A stretch of 64,000 nt of DNA from Warburgia ugandensis (Eukaryota > Streptophyta > Magnoliopsida > Canellales > Canellaceae), in NCBI GenBank assembly GCA_035236585.1, contig CP141128.1, positions 31,230,684-31,294,683 on the forward strand. The letters run 5' to 3'. How positions within the stretch are numbered: position 1 is the stretch's first letter; each line of letters begins with the position of its first letter. Both the position numbers and the translations under genes were made by a program. This document shows positions 1-12,288 of the stretch, one piece after another. The notes under the pieces were generated by a model that searched no databases, was not told the origin of the DNA, and worked only from the letters and a program-made list of their open reading frames with translations.

Positions 1-1909
1 ACCCTCAGGTAGTGGAGGATTTGAGATCTATAGTGATGCTTCTCAACAAGGGTTGGGCTGCGTGCTTATGCAAAATAGGAAGGTAATTGCCTATGCTTCT
101 AGACAATTGAAAAAGCATGAGGTCAATTACCCTACCCATGACTTAGAGCTTGCTGCTATCATCTTTGCCTTGAAAATTTGGAGGCACTATCTATATGGAG
201 AAAATTTTGAGGTTTTTACAGATCACAAAAGTCTTAAGTACATCTTTTCACAACAAGACTTGAACATGTGATAGATGAGATGGATGGAGTATTTGAAGGA
301 TTACGACTTTACCATCCACTACCATCTAGGGAAAGCAAATATTGTAGCAGACGCCTTAAGTAGAAAGACACAAGGAATATGTGCAAGTTTACATTTTAGG
401 AGGTGGAAGTTATTATAAGAGGTGATAGAGTGCAAGCCTGAAATAGGTCAGGGGAGATCTTTTATTACAAATATGACAATAAAATCCACTGTCAATGAGA
501 AAGTTAAACAGATGCAAAAAGATGATGCTGGCATACAAGCATTAGTTGGGAAACCAAAATTCATTAGGAAAGCAGATGGTAGTGTTTGTATACGAGAAAG
601 ATTGGTAGTGCCAGCCAATGAGGAAATAAAACAAGAGATATTGAAGGAAGCACATCAATCCAAGTATGTTCATCCAGGTGGAACTAAGATGTACCAAGAT
701 TTGAGGCGACAATTCTGGTGGAATGGTATGAAAAGAGATATGGGAGAATTTGTGGCACGGTGTTTGACTTGTCAACAAGTTAAGGTCAAACATCAAAGAC
801 CGGCAGGCTTACTACAACCACTTGAGCTGCTATAATGGAAGTGGGATCATATTACGATGGACTTTATCTTAGGGCTACCTAAGACATCTAAGGGATATGA
901 TATGATGTGGGTAATCGTCGATCGACTAACCAAGACAGCACATTTTCTCCCTATACGACAAAATCAATCCACTGACAGCCTAGCCCAATTGTATCTTAAG
1001 GAAATAGTTAGTTTGCATGGGATACCACTCAGCATTATTTTCGACAGAGACAATCATTTTACTTCGCAATTATGGAAGTCAGTACAAAAGTCCTTAGGAT
1101 CCTCAGTAAATTTCAGCACAACTTTTCACCCTCAGACTGATGGCCAATCTGAGCATACGATTCAGGTATTGGAAGATATGTTAAGAGCGTGTGCAATTGA
1201 CTGGAAAGAAAGTTGGGATGAAAGTCTACCCTTAGTTGAATTTGCATATAATAACAGCTTTCATTCAAGCATCGGAATGGCTCCCTACGAAGCGCTCTAT
1301 GGAAGGCCTTGCCGATCACCTGTGTGCTGGAATGAAGTCGGTGAAAATAGAATCATACAGTCAGAGTTAGTAGAACAATGCGTAAACAAGGTAAAGCTTA
1401 TTAGAAAGCGCCTTCTTGCATCTCACAGTCAACAAAAGAGTTACTCGAATAGGGGACGAAGACAGTTGGAATTTGAAGTTGGAAATCATGTCTTTATGAA
1501 GATATCTCCGACTAAGGGCATCATGAGATTTGGGATAAAGGGGAAACTTAGTCCTCGATTCATTGGACTATTTGAACTCCTGGAAAAAGTAGGAAAAACT
1601 GCCTACAGGATAGCGCTACCATCACGGTTATCAGAAGTCCACCATGTGTTTCACATATCCACATGGAGGAGGTATATTCCTAACCCCAAACATGTTCTTG
1701 AATAGGTACCACCTGAGCTACAACCGAATTTAATCTGGGAAACAAAACCAGTACAGATTCTGGACAAAAAGATCAAGACGCTACGGTATAAGGATATCCC
1801 ATTAGTCAGAGTTTTGTGGAGAAGCACAACCATCGAAGAAGAAACTTGGGAGGTCGAATCGAAAATGATAAATAATTACCCCAAAATCTTTTCCTGTAAT
1901 GGATTGTAG
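1..1909 (+). pseudogene. pol: Element A pol remnant: RNase H end, integrase, chromodomain
   Basis: This is the 3' end of a Ty3/gypsy pol. RNase H features lie in about the first 400 bases ([15 protein letters not shown]). The zinc-binding head of integrase follows near 640-790 (HPGGTKMYQDL, CLTCQQVK). The catalytic core is near 860-1270 (WVIVDRLTKTAHFLP, then HPQTDGQSE). The GPY/F module is near 1500-1650, and the chromodomain near 1800-1905 (EEETWEVES, NNYPKIF). The integrase would insert the cDNA copy, and the chromodomain is thought to guide it to marked chromatin. It is not a working gene: the reading is interrupted more than once. It closely resembles the pol of element C on the other strand, which supports the family call. 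Confidence 0.85.
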
Positions 1910-1945
1910 AATTTCGAGGCCGAAATTCTTTTAAGGTGACAATGT
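1909..1945 (+). other. Element A polypurine-tract region
   Basis: A GAATTTCGAGG...AAATTCTTTTAAGG block lies directly before the 3' LTR. The same block, with small changes, precedes the 3' LTRs of B, C, D and F. In this lineage it holds the purine tract that primes plus-strand DNA synthesis. Its conservation across all five elements is the main support. Confidence 0.7.
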
Positions 1946-3340
1946 TGTAATGACCCAAATTTTGAAGACATTTTGTATGAAGAACAACTATAATATTTAC
2001 CACTTACCACTGATGCTGTAACTTATCTATTTTGGGAATTAATATATGTTTACTAGTCTTAAGAGGTAGTTGGATGTTTTATCTTAAATTAAATAGGAAC
2101 TATAGGAATTTGTGAGAAAAATTGTACCATTAGATTCTACACTCAAAAATGGAATCCAACGCCTCAAAGAATGCCGAAAACGGAGTTCGTATGAAGAATT
2201 TATGAGCAATTAAAGATTGAGGGCATTTTTTTAAATTGAACTTAAAACTGAAAAAGGACGAAAAATGCAAGGGGCCATTTTGATAAGGGCACCCCCATTG
2301 TCTTCCCCTTCTAGCAGCTTCCAGCGACTTTCAGCACCGCCTCTGCAAGGCGGTGCCAGAAGAAATGGCAGCACCGCCATAGCACGACTATAAAGCCTAC
2401 TTCCCCCTCTCCCCTAACCATCCGTTTTCCTCATTTTACCTTTGGCTGCCCTCACCCAAAAACCTAGCAAGCTAGGTTTCATCTTGGAAGGGGCCATACC
2501 CACCACCAAGGCCTCCATTTCAGGTTGCCCAGGTAAGCCCTCTTTCCCTTATTGTCTCTCTCTCTAAGTTCCCTCTTAGCCAGGCTAGATCCAGATCCAA
2601 GCTGGATCTGGTGTTTCCCAGTCGGGAAACGCTAAACAAACCCAAAGAAGATGGGTTCCCTCCAAACCTAGTAGACCAGGGTGGCCCGGGGATGCACGGA
2701 CGAGACGCGTGCCAGTGAGACCTTCCCTGGGGCGGGTTTTGCATGCACGCCGTGTGCGGATGGAGTCCCGACTAAACCGAGATGCATAGGGTGTCTCGGA
2801 AGCCATGACGCTGGCGCCTTGCGTAGAAGAAGTGTCCACGCAATGCACTTCTTGGACGTATGCTGTGGCGTGCACACTCGTGCGACCATGGTCTCGAGTC
2901 AACCAGGACGCACGGGCGTCCTAGGAACCGTGATGCACGGGCCCTATACGGACGATTCTGGTTCGTCCGTGACTTTACAACACCAAAAATGCAATTACAG
3001 GAGCTGTAGGACTCTGATTGACGATCCGAAAGAATCGTTGCGTTTGTATTGACAACGTGGACCTAATTATATAATAAAATTTAGGATCTATAGATTAATT
3101 TAGATAACTATAGCCTAAAATCCATAGAGATCTCATAAATCCATGAGATCAACCACGATCAAACCTCATAATTTGATCTAAGAGAGGCTTTAGGATATTC
3201 TTAGACCAAGATCGACCCAAGAATATCATAGAGTGACCCCTAGAAACTGACAAATCATATAGATCTAACCTTTGCCCTGTGAACCTAGAAATAACATCTG
3301 GATCTTATGCTTGAATGACATTCAGGACTTCAGCAAGGTA
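1946..3340 (+). repeat. Element A 3' LTR (right end unresolved)
   Basis: It starts TGTAATGACCC right after the polypurine block. It carries the module shared with B and D (CCATTAGATTCTAC, then AAAACGGAGTTCGTATGAAG near 2180-2200). A CpG-rich stretch with a TATA box follows near 2389, and a splice-donor-like CCCAGGTAAGC near 2530. Several minor open frames in 2500-3050 are by-products of GC richness. LTRs of the related families are 2.6-2.9 kb. The part corresponding to their 3' half is not recognisable here, so the 3340 end is a guess. Confidence 0.65.
2334..2395 (+). promoter_or_regulatory. Element A LTR promoter: GGCGGTGC inverted repeat and TATA box
   Basis: GCACCGCC at 2334-2341 and GGCGGTGC at 2349-2356 form an 8-base perfect inverted repeat with a 7-base loop. 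Another GCACCGCC follows near 2371. The TATA box TATAAAG is at 2389-2395. The same arrangement recurs in the LTRs of B, C, D and E, so it is probably the U3 promoter. No transcript evidence is available. Confidence 0.6.
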
Positions 3341-4163
3341 TTCTAGGGCTCAAATTGAAAACAGGCACGAGCTAAGTAATGACACTTGAGGTGGGCAAGC
3401 TGATACTACTTTGTTTTCAAAATGCATCCCAAATTGAGTTGCCTGTTTCTATTGCTGTAATTTGTATGTGTTTTTAAACCATGCTATTCTTATACGAGTT
3501 TACAGATTTATAACATTGAGTACATGCTATTCCCATTATATTCTATCTTCATTCTGCTTATCCAAGAATTGCTCAATCCAACTAAGATCAGTTAAGGCTT
3601 AACCCAATCGACGAGTTAGCATTAAACAACAAAGAACTCTCAATTTCTAATCTCTTTTAAATCAGATTTGCAATTAACTTTCGGACATCATTCTTAGGGC
3701 ATCCCTGAGATTAATTAATATCTTTGATCTTTAATCTAAAATACAAAACTTGATGTAAACTATCCAAATCCCAAAATCATCCTTTATATCTTTAAGATTT
3801 TGAGGAATTTGACTAATCCAACCGTCAGATCTTTAATTACGGACATAATGAAGAATTGATGAAGGCTTATCAACTTTTAGAATACCAAATTCGAAGAAAT
3901 TGATGATAAGTAGTCTAAGGAAATGAAATTTTCTTATTTTTTAGTTAAATTTCTATTTTCTTTAGATTAGACCTCTGTAATTTCATTGATTAAACACATC
4001 TGAAGTCTGATTTCTCTTTTTGTTAAATTTTTATTTAATTTCAATTTCTAAAGAATTAAATTTTATTAAAACTCCAAATTCTTAAAGAGTGTCCATGTGG
4101 GATCGACCCATACTTGTGCATGCAATACTACAATAGCCCATTAACTTGTGAAAAACATCAACA
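3340..4163 (-). repeat. Probable Athila/Tat-type LTR fragment
   Basis: An AT-rich stretch ends on the right in CATCAACA, which read on the minus strand is TGTTGATG. It has GTGGGATCGACCC near 4096-4110. A 'GGGTCGATCCCAC' phrase soon after the TG start is a recurring feature of plant Athila/Tat LTRs. No second copy or target duplication was found, so the left limit is approximate. It abuts the gag relic but may or may not belong to the same element. Confidence 0.4.
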
Positions 4164-4179
4164 AATAGCAATATGCTTT

Positions 4180-5035
4180 CATAACATTCACCTACTTTGA
4201 AAAGAACTTAGGCCAACTAGAGCTATATGGAAATGATGGAGCAAAGTGATTTGCATTGGACTAGATCGAGTAAACTTCAAATTGAGATTGCATAGGAGAT
4301 ACGTTTATCATGAAGTCATCTAACTATTGGAATAGACCATCTATCTTGTTTACTTGCTAGGTTAACATGTCAATTTTATTAGAAATATCTTGAGAGACCC
4401 CTATTTCATATAGAGCGCCTTTCCTTTATGGCTGTGAATTTCTTTTCATTCAGGTAGAGTAGTCCCATTATTAGAAATGCTCAATAAGTGTTTGAAAGAA
4501 ATTCCAGCTTCCTACATCACTTTAGTCATGAAGGCTCCTCACTAGTGGAATCTATCATATGTTGGTCCTGTAGTGTTAGAACTTCATAGAAATATTGAAC
4601 CAGCTGCCACTTTTCAAAATAGTGGTGGGGACATTTAAGAAGCAAGTCATTCGAACATTCCCAGCATTCATAGAATTCCCTCTTTTTGTTGAAAATTTAT
4701 AATTTTGTAACTAATGGAGTTGGTTTTGTGGACTGTGAAAAAATTATTTAGGAATTTCCTAAATAGTTTATCCCATGTGATGATGGACCATACTTCTAGA
4801 GAGTTGAACCATGCCTTAGCTTTATCTTTCATAGAAAATGGGAATAGTCTCTACCTAATAGGGTCATCTAAGAAATTGTGGCATTTGAAGGTAGAATAAA
4901 TATGAAGGAATTCGTTGGCATGATGGCATGGTCTAACCATAGAAGTTTTGTAGGTGTTGAATAACTCTTAGTTTCAACTCAAAGTGGTTTGCAATAGTTG
5001 CAGGTAGAGTTATACAAGATGGTGAGCTGAATTAA
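4180..5035 (-). pseudogene. gag: Athila/Tat-type gag relic
   Basis: On the minus strand, translated patches match the capsid-like gag of Athila/Tat Ty3/gypsy elements. The clearest is RLFPFSMKDKAKAWFNSL near 4795-4850, followed by ITWDKLFRKFLNNFF; upstream there is HIYSTFKCHNFLDD. Gag would form the virus-like particle that packages the element's RNA. The copy is heavily decayed and non-functional. It continues on the far side of solo LTR E, at about 35621-35800, because E and everything inside it was inserted here. The short plus-strand open frame at 4714-4899 is a shadow of this relic. Confidence 0.7.
5031..5035. repeat. Target-site duplication ATTAA, left copy (solo LTR E)
   Basis: ATTAA immediately precedes the TG of LTR E. 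The identical ATTAA follows its CA at 35616-35620, 30.6 kb away. A 5-base duplication is the norm for plant Ty3/gypsy integration. It brackets E and its nested load exactly. Confidence 0.85.
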
Positions 5036-5327
5036 TGCAATGACTCCATTTTTGTAACATTGAAATCCCAAGTTAGTAATGAAAAGTTTACTTTTTGGAG
5101 ATAAGGGTATTATGGTTATTTCACTATTCACCCTAATTGGACCCAGAAATTTGGTCCTGAGAGTAGTACCTTAGGTGTGTCTTGGAAAAAGGAGTCCAAC
5201 AAGATCAAAATCACTCAAAACTGAGTTAAAATGAGCAAGTTATGACCCTTTGAAGTTCAAGGGCAAAAGTGTAATTTAATTCAAAAACGGATTTGGCCTG
5301 AGAAAACGGGGACCTGTTTTGATACAT
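5036..5327 (+). repeat. Solo LTR E, left segment
   Basis: It begins TGCAATGACTCC and aligns with the start of the C-family LTR read on the opposite strand (TGTAATGACTCC). It includes the AACTGAGTTAAAATGAGCAAG module. It stops at 5327, where element B is inserted, and resumes at 33329. The two segments total about 2.58 kb, matching the C-family LTR (2.60 kb). With the ATTAA duplication this is one LTR without an internal region, the usual product of LTR-LTR recombination. Confidence 0.85.
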
Positions 5328-8241
5328 TGTGCCCGAGCAATTTACACTATTTTTAACGAAAATTGAACATTCTAAAGGAAATAAACTGAGTTAAATGTTT
5401 CACTTTATTTAAAATAGTAAACTAAGGAATTTCTGAGGAAACTTAGTACCATTAGATTCTACTCGAAAAATGGAATCGAACGCCTCAAAAATCACCCAAA
5501 ACGGAGTTCGTATGAAGAAGTTACGGTCATTTAAAGATAGGGGTATTTCTGGAATTTAAACAGAAACGTTTAAAACAAAAAAGGATGAAAAACGCAGGGG
5601 GCCGTTTTGATAACGGCAACCCCTGTTGTCTTCAACCTCAAGAACCCTCTGGAAACCCTTGATCCTGATTTCTCTAGAGGATTCTACCACCGCCAAGGGC
5701 GGCACTGCCATTGGCAGCACTGCCACAAGCAGGGCTATAAAAACCCCATCGCCCCTCTCCAAAAAACGGGTTTTTCCTAGTTGTTTGAGACTGGGGTTTC
5801 TGGGAAAACCAGAACCCATCTCAAACCCAGTTTTCTTGAGTTTTTCGGCAACGGCCAGGTCCGAGTCAGGCCGGCCATTGCCAGTTACCCATTCCCCTCT
5901 CTTCTTTCCCCCTTTCTCCCCCTGGTCGCACTGGAACGACAGGCCTTGTCCCTTCTTCGAGTTTGCCGGCAAGCAGGAGCACCCATTGGGAAAAGGGCAC
6001 TCCCTAGGCTACCCAGGTAAGCCATTCTCCTTCCCTTTTATGTTTTTTTCCTCCTCTCAGGCTAGATACATACTAGATCTAGCATTTTCAGCCGTTTTCC
6101 AACCAGAATTCCTGGCTGAAAAACGCCCCAAGACCGATTCTAGCCGGCTGTGCATGAAAACGACGTCCCAGGCATGCCACTATGCACAAGGGCATGTGAC
6201 TATGTATGGGCGTGGCCTCAGTGCGTCCCAGGCATAGTCTAAGCTCAACTGGGATGCATGGGCGGCCTGGGAGCTAAGGCACATTTCAACTATGCCAAGG
6301 TGTGTTCGCGCGAGGTCATCCAGGACATGCGTCATAGCGCGTCGCTTAAGCATGCTTGTGCACGTGCAAACACTGTCCCAAGTGCGGCCTTCGGATATGT
6401 GCGCAACATGGGGCACGGGTCCTAGCTCGACCAGGATGCACGGGGAGCCCTGGGAGCTGAGACGCACCATGCTACAAGGTTCGTCCGTGCAATGATGCAC
6501 GTCATAGAGCGTCGCTTGAGCGTGCATGTGTGCGTGCAAAATGCGGTCCCTGGCTCGGCCTTTGAGCACGTACACACGTGAGGCAGTCGCGGTTCAACCA
6601 GGGTACACGGGTATCCTAGGAACTAGGGCACGCATACCTACTGAGACTTTAAAGTTAGGATTAGAGGATAAATTACAGAGTTTAACTATTGAATAGTAGA
6701 TCCACACCATAGGATCTAGCCTGACGAATGAATTAGGCAAGGACCATTGACCCTAAACAACAGACCTATCAGTCTAATGTCTAAATAGATTGAAATTAAT
6801 AAGGACTCCTTGTATCCATTTATACCCAGGAGTTTATAAATGAGGCCCAAGGACGGGTTGAGTGCTCAAGGACGTGACTCTAGGAGACTTTGAGGTAAGT
6901 TGTCTATCGCTACTAGACTTTTTAAAAGAGCCATGATTGTTTTATGCATGTTTTAAGTATAAGTTAATTAACTTGTTTAGCATGACTTAATTCAGCATAC
7001 ATATGATAAATGCTTTAGGCATAGATATGTTTTGGCATATATATGTTTTGCAAATAATTGCATATACATTATGCATAGATATGTTTTGCAAATAAATGCA
7101 TATATTGCATGATTTGTGAGCATTGAGTTTTTGAAAGATTGCATGTCCTTAAGGGTTACCAAAAGACGCTGGAGTGCCCAAAAGACGATGGGTAGGCAGT
7201 TGTGAGGGCCAGGCAGTTGTGAGGGATCCAAAGAGGACAGGTTTTGAAAAAGGGGTTTTCGCTTGTTTGATTGGATATGATTTGGGCTGATAAGCTCGTG
7301 GGCGCTATGTCGAGAGGTTTGGGTTGGCCTCCAGCCTCTACCACTATTAGGTGGATGGGTACCATACCCAAAAAGGGCATGTCCCTACGTCGACTGCATG
7401 TGGTACAGGGGGCTACCATTGGTGTCACGGCACTGGGTTGATGTATCATATGCCCTGTGGAGGCTATGACGCTGTATCCTCAGGTACCCAGGGACCACAC
7501 GGCGGCGAGGTCATGGGCATAGTTGGACCCTATGGTTTGATGATTTACTTGCATTGCATATGGCATGACATGAGGTTAGTCGACCATACCATACCAGATA
7601 TCCATGAGTTGGATTCAGTGGAGCATCTTATGCATATCATTATGTTTATGATATATGATACTTTCGACTTGGATTATGCTATTCTTTAAGTCATCAGTAT
7701 TCCAGTTTGATAGTGGTTTTTAATATCGATATTGAACATGATTGTTCGAACATGCACATGTTTTTAGGAGCACGTGATTTTAAACATAGTATGCATTGCA
7801 AAACTAGTAGTGATAGACTCCTACTGAGTATAGTATATACTCACCCTATCCTTAACATTTTTCAGGATAGTTCCTCTCACAAATAGAAGACGTCTCAGGA
7901 GATATTAGTGCTACGAGCAAGTGAATAAACAAAGGAGACAACTATACATGTGAGTAGACTGTCTACCTTTTGGACATGTATTTGTATTTATTTACAGTTG
8001 GGCTGTGTGCTGTGACTGGATAGACCTGGGGAAAAACATTCATGATTTCTGAAGTTTTTCAAAAACTACTTTGGCTGTTGTGAAAGCAAATGACACTCGG
8101 GGTTTTCAAAATAAGTTTAAAACAAAAGATTTTTTGCTGCATTGCATGGTTTTTATAAAATGGTTTTCAAATAGGGATGCATCCTGCCTTAGGAATTGGA
8201 TATTGCATTTAAAAATGCATGAGAAAACCTGGGTCGTCACT
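5328..8241 (+). repeat. Element B 5' LTR
   Basis: It starts TGTGCCCGAGCAA (TGTAATGCCCGAGCAA in the 3' copy) and ends GGTCGTCACT just before the primer site. It contains the TTAGATTCTACTC and AAAACGGAGTTCG module near 5450-5510, a GC-rich motif and TATA box near 5698-5743, a splice-donor-like CCCAGGTAAGCC near 6010, and a CpG-rich leader to about 6650. The 3' half from about 6890 is shared with C, D and E. The 203-codon open frame at 5626-6237 is not supported as coding. Confidence 0.85.
5688..5743 (+). promoter_or_regulatory. Element B 5' LTR promoter
   Basis: GGCGGCACTGCC at 5698-5709 is a one-base variant of the GGCGGCACCGCC found in the 3' copy. It lies about 27 bases before the TATA box TATAAAAA at 5736-5743. 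The same motif-TATA pairing is seen in A, C, D and E. Confidence 0.6.
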
Positions 8242-8243
8242 GT

Positions 8244-8256
8244 TGGTATCAGAGCC
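8244..8256 (+). other. Element B primer-binding site (initiator Met tRNA)
   Basis: TGGTATCAGAGCC lies two bases after the 5' LTR end. TGGTATCAGAGC is complementary to the 3' end of plant initiator methionine tRNA, the usual minus-strand primer in this lineage. It is intact. Confidence 0.85.
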
Positions 8257-11200
8257 CAGGTTTTATCCTTTCACAGCTAGTCCAACATGTCCAAGGGTCA
8301 TAGACAATAGAGAAAATCAAGAAGAAGTAGTATAAATAGGAGTTGTAGAGATGACTACTTCTATTTGAGGATTACAATATTAATGCACAAGGCAGTTCAC
8401 CATAAATAAATAGGTGAAACACAGCTTGGTTTAACAAATAATTAGGCACAGGATAGTGCAAACCTTATCCAAAATCTAGTCTAAGACGACTTAAGGATTA
8501 CGGATTGTTGTGTGGTGCAAATATAAAAACTGATATATGGATATGATGAATGAGGATGTTAGTGAACTTATTGGTAGATAGTTCTGACCTGCAATAAAGT
8601 AATCTCATCAAAGATGAGAAAATGAGAAAATTGAAGAACCTAAATGGCTATCTTACCATCATAAAGAATACCATAATATGAGTACACTATCACAAGGGAT
8701 ATGATATGAGTATGATAAGAGATGTAAAATAAAGACTTTGAGAAAATTTTGATGATAATCTAAGAGGGATGAGAATGTAAGATAATATTAGGAGATGACT
8801 ATGACTTGTACTAGATTACAAAGGAATAGATCCTGAAAGACTTAGCTCAATTTTGGATACCTTAATTGGAGTCTCATGAAAAGTGAAGTGATATTGAATA
8901 ATAACTACTTGAGTATTATGGAGCAAATCAGAAGATATATACAAGTGACATATTATGAGGAATATAACACGAATATGATAAGGAACTATATTTGATAGTG
9001 TTACCAAAAGATTTTGACAATAATATTGGGGATGATAGATCTGTGAATAATAGATCGATCCTAACATGAACTTGTAAGAAAAGTATAGCATGATCAAAAC
9101 ATGAATACCATTATTAAGACCTTGTATGAATTTTATTGAGGGTATAGGCAATTGAGGATTTCAATAATCTCAAGACAATTTAGAATTTCTGAGGAAGCAT
9201 TCAGTTTAATCATATCTGTTAAGCAAAGGAGTAGATGCAGTATCGATTATATGCAACAAAACATATAGAGACATTGATCCAGGTAGACTAAATGAGGATT
9301 TTGAAGAAAAGAGAGAAAGAGATAACTATAAGTATTCAATGAAATATTGAATATTCAAAAGAAGAAGATCATGACCTTATGGAGATACATGGAATTCTAT
9401 CATCTTGAATCCCATCATCTTGATTCCCATAGGAAGGTAGATCAAACAAATGCGAAGGAATGATGATAGATGAGTTGGTGATCTTATTGTAAAAGAGTAT
9501 AAAAGAGAGAAAGCATATGGGATTTAAGACTTTGAATAGAGCATTGAATAAAAGGACATTATGCTGCACAAAAATTTTTGAAGAGGAATGGTGACCAATT
9601 AGAAATTACATGCTACAAATGGTTTGATTTCTATATCAATTATTACAATTAGATTCTTATCAGATCCATTAGCTTATGGGGAACACCAATGGATATAATA
9701 AAAAGGAAAACTTGGTGATATCTTACCTTGCCACTAAATGAGTAAATAAAATATATTGAAAAAGGAATTAAGCCGGGAACAATGACTTGTCCATTTAGCA
9801 AGTAGGGTACCATCAAGGATCAAATTGAGGTCTCGCTATCATAGATTGGAAGACCAAAAATCTTAAGACCATTATTTAGTCACTACCTTTAGAGTACTGT
9901 TGACTAAATAAAGGTATCCCATCCAACTTAATCAAGTATGTTAGTATCTATGAGTTAGTAGTCGAAGTTATATACTCAGAGGGATGTTATAAGTCCTTAG
10001 ACTTGAGTTTTCCTTGAAAGAAGTACTTGTTAAACTAAGTCATTTGAGGGTATGAGGTCAGTTGATGAGGACAATTGCAACTGAGATAGGAGCAAAAATG
10101 AGAAATAATATAAACCAATGTGAAAGACTTTCCAAACCTTAGTGGCTACCATGACAAGGTAAAGAAATTACTTTGAGTCTAAAACATACTGCTAACTTGG
10201 ATTGAAAAAGAAGGCAAATAAGTATTGATCACTTTAGAGGCCCTTGAGCTTATGAGATAGATATATCTGGAAAAAGATCAATAGGTAATCAAATAAAGTG
10301 TTTCTATGTCTAAGAAAATGTTTATGCTTACCTGAGTATTGTTAAACTTGTTGAGTTAACAACTTTAGTACAATTTGATATAATCGCTATTGAAGGAGAA
10401 TTATTGCTATTATAAGCTAAGTATGAGAAGGCACTTGAAAGATAAAATAAGGAGGCACTTGAAAAATAAAATTTGAGGAATTGAGAAAATCACCACTTAT
10501 GAGGATACCTCCTGACAATACAGACTGCATGGTTGACGATAAAGCCTTGGTAAAAGATTGAACAATATATTGACATAGGGGATGGAAGGAGAAAAGGTGA
10601 GATGGCTAGCACACTATAAGGTGAAGATTTAATGTTACATTGCCTTTAGACAAAAAGTTAGTTGTTATGTGCATATACCAAGTACGAAAAATCAATTGAA
10701 GGAATTTCCTAAGGGCTAACCCTACCAAATTGAGTATAGAACTTTTGGACTGAAAGGTTACGAAGAAAACCATCAAGCAAAGAAAGGACAAAGAGGATGA
10801 TGACAAAGGATTCAACCATGACCTAGTAAGGGTACTCGGTTATGAATAAGAAAGCTTTTGTTTTGCATAAATGGGAACATTATTGAAAATCCTAATGACA
10901 AATTGATGTGAATAGTGAGATAAGGACTCTGGACAAGAACATTTGAACCATGATGATGAATCGACCATTACCATTCGACATGAGAAAAGCATTTAATGAA
11001 TTCGATTGGATATATAGAGTTAGGACATTTTACTTTCAGTATATGATAAGGTCTTCAATGGAAGATGCTACTAATTAGCTTTCATGATTTTATTTCAAAT
11101 GTAACTTTGGTCGAGGAATCAAGTCGCATATGGAAAATGACAGACAGTTGAAATTCAAAGTAATCAAGGGTTTGGCTATAGAGCACATGATACCATGTCA

Positions 11201-11697
11201 GTTATTGAAGTATCTTGGGTACAAAGGTAAAATATAAGAAGAAAAGCTAGACGCAATAGGAAGAAGGTAAAATTGGTGGATTCTTACCAACCATTAGAAG
11301 GAGATGTGGATGATGAAGAAATCACTAGATGGAAGTCAAGAAGAAAAAGGATTATCCTATGAAATAGGAGAAATAAGATCGTATGATCTCAAAGAAATAT
11401 GGAGTAATTTATATAGAAGCATGATCCTACAAGAAGACTATCCTATACATGATGAGAAAAGTATAAGCATCTAAGGACTTCAAGATAGATGAATTACAGC
11501 TAGAAACCAGTATTGTTAAACTGGTACGTATGGGAGTATGCATCAGAGTACGCAGCGAAAGCGACCCTTATAGGTAAGGCCTTGTAGAAGGAACAACAAA
11601 AATGATAAATTAAGGTTGAGCCTAGATTTGATTCCTAAGGGGAGAATGTATTCACCAAGAAGTTATTTAAGAGACAAATACCTGGAAGATGATAATT

Positions 11698-11738
11698 TAT
11701 GGAATTTCGAGGACAAAATTCTTTTAAGTGGGTAATAA
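11698..11738 (+). other. Element B polypurine-tract region
   Basis: GGAATTTCGAGGACAAAATT followed by CTTTTAAGTGGG lies directly before the 3' LTR at 11739. It is nearly the same as the block in D and close to those of A, C and F. Confidence 0.7.
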
Positions 11739-12288
11739 TGTAATGCCCGAGCAATATACACTATTTTTAACGAAAATTGAACATTCTATAGGAAATAAAC
11801 TGAGTTAAATATTTCAATTTATTGAAAATAATAAACAAAGAAATTTGTGAGGAAATAGTACCATTAGATTCTACTCAAAAAATGGAATCCAACGCCTCAA
11901 AAATCACCCAAAACGGAGTTTGTATGAAGAAGTTATGGCCGTTTAAAGATAGGGGTATTTCTGGAATTTAAATAGAAAACGCTTAAAATGAAAAAGGACG
12001 AAAAACGCAAGGGGCCATTTTGATAATGGCACCCCCTATCGTCTTCAACCTCAGGAACCCTCCAGAAACCGTCGATCTCGATTTTTCTAGAGGATTCTGC
12101 CAGTGCCAAGGGCGGCACCGCCATTAGCAACACCGCCACAAGCAGGGCTATAAAAACCCCATCTCCCCCTCTCCAAAAATGGGGTTTTTTTCCAATCGTT
12201 TGAGATTGGGGTTTCCAGCAAAACCAGAACCCGTCTCAAACCTAGTTTTCCTGAGTTTTCCGGCAAGGGCTAGGCCTGAGTCAGGCCG
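11739..12288 (+). repeat. Element B 3' LTR, first segment
   Basis: It starts TGTAATGCCCGAGC and parallels the 5' LTR, with GGCGGCACCGCC at 12111-12122 and a TATA box at 12149. It runs to GTCAGGCCG, where element C was inserted. The LTR resumes at 22093. Confidence 0.85.
12284..12288. repeat. Target-site duplication GGCCG, left copy (element C)
   Basis: GGCCG before C is matched by GGCCT at 22088-22092, one mismatch. The intact B 5' LTR reads CAGGCCGGCCATT at the same place near 5860-5875. Removing C restores that order, so the insertion point is certain. Confidence 0.85.

Larger units (their letters stand above)
1..3340 (+). mobile_element. Ty3/gypsy chromovirus A, Tekay/Del-like, 3' part only
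   Basis: The element enters from the left edge of the window, so its 5' LTR, gag and most of pol are not visible. What is seen, in order, is the end of RNase H, integrase, a chromodomain, a polypurine tract and a 3' LTR. The integrase phrase MAPYEALYGRPCRSP and the terminal chromodomain are typical of Tekay/Del chromoviruses, which insert by copy-and-paste in plant heterochromatin. The coding part is broken in a few places, so it is a fossil. The right end of the LTR is uncertain because no second copy lies in the window. The 3340 limit is where LTR-like sequence fades. Confidence 0.85.
8242..11738 (+). other. Element B internal region, no coding capacity
   Basis: A 3.5 kb AT-rich region runs from the primer site to the polypurine block. 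I see no gag, protease, reverse transcriptase, RNase H or integrase motif on either strand. Long stretches match the internal region of element D (25301-28760, opposite strand), for instance around 10600-10850. This is therefore a shared family sequence rather than random decay of one copy. A 69-codon antisense frame at 10606-10815 has a counterpart in D. Either it is a non-coding internal domain, or gag-pol so old that I cannot see it. Confidence 0.7.

Noticed and set aside
4714-4899. 61-codon plus-strand frame
   Set aside because: It is the shadow of the gag relic, whose recognisable protein text is on the minus strand.
5626-6237. 203-codon plus-strand open frame, with a parallel one at 22031-22390
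   Set aside because: It lies across the TATA box and GC-rich leader of a B LTR, has no recognisable domain, and overlapping frames in both strands are similarly open. GC richness explains it.
8244-8256. TGGTATCAGAGC sequences as possible tRNA genes
   Set aside because: Only the 3' complement of initiator Met tRNA is present, next to LTR ends. There is no cloverleaf, so these are primer sites.
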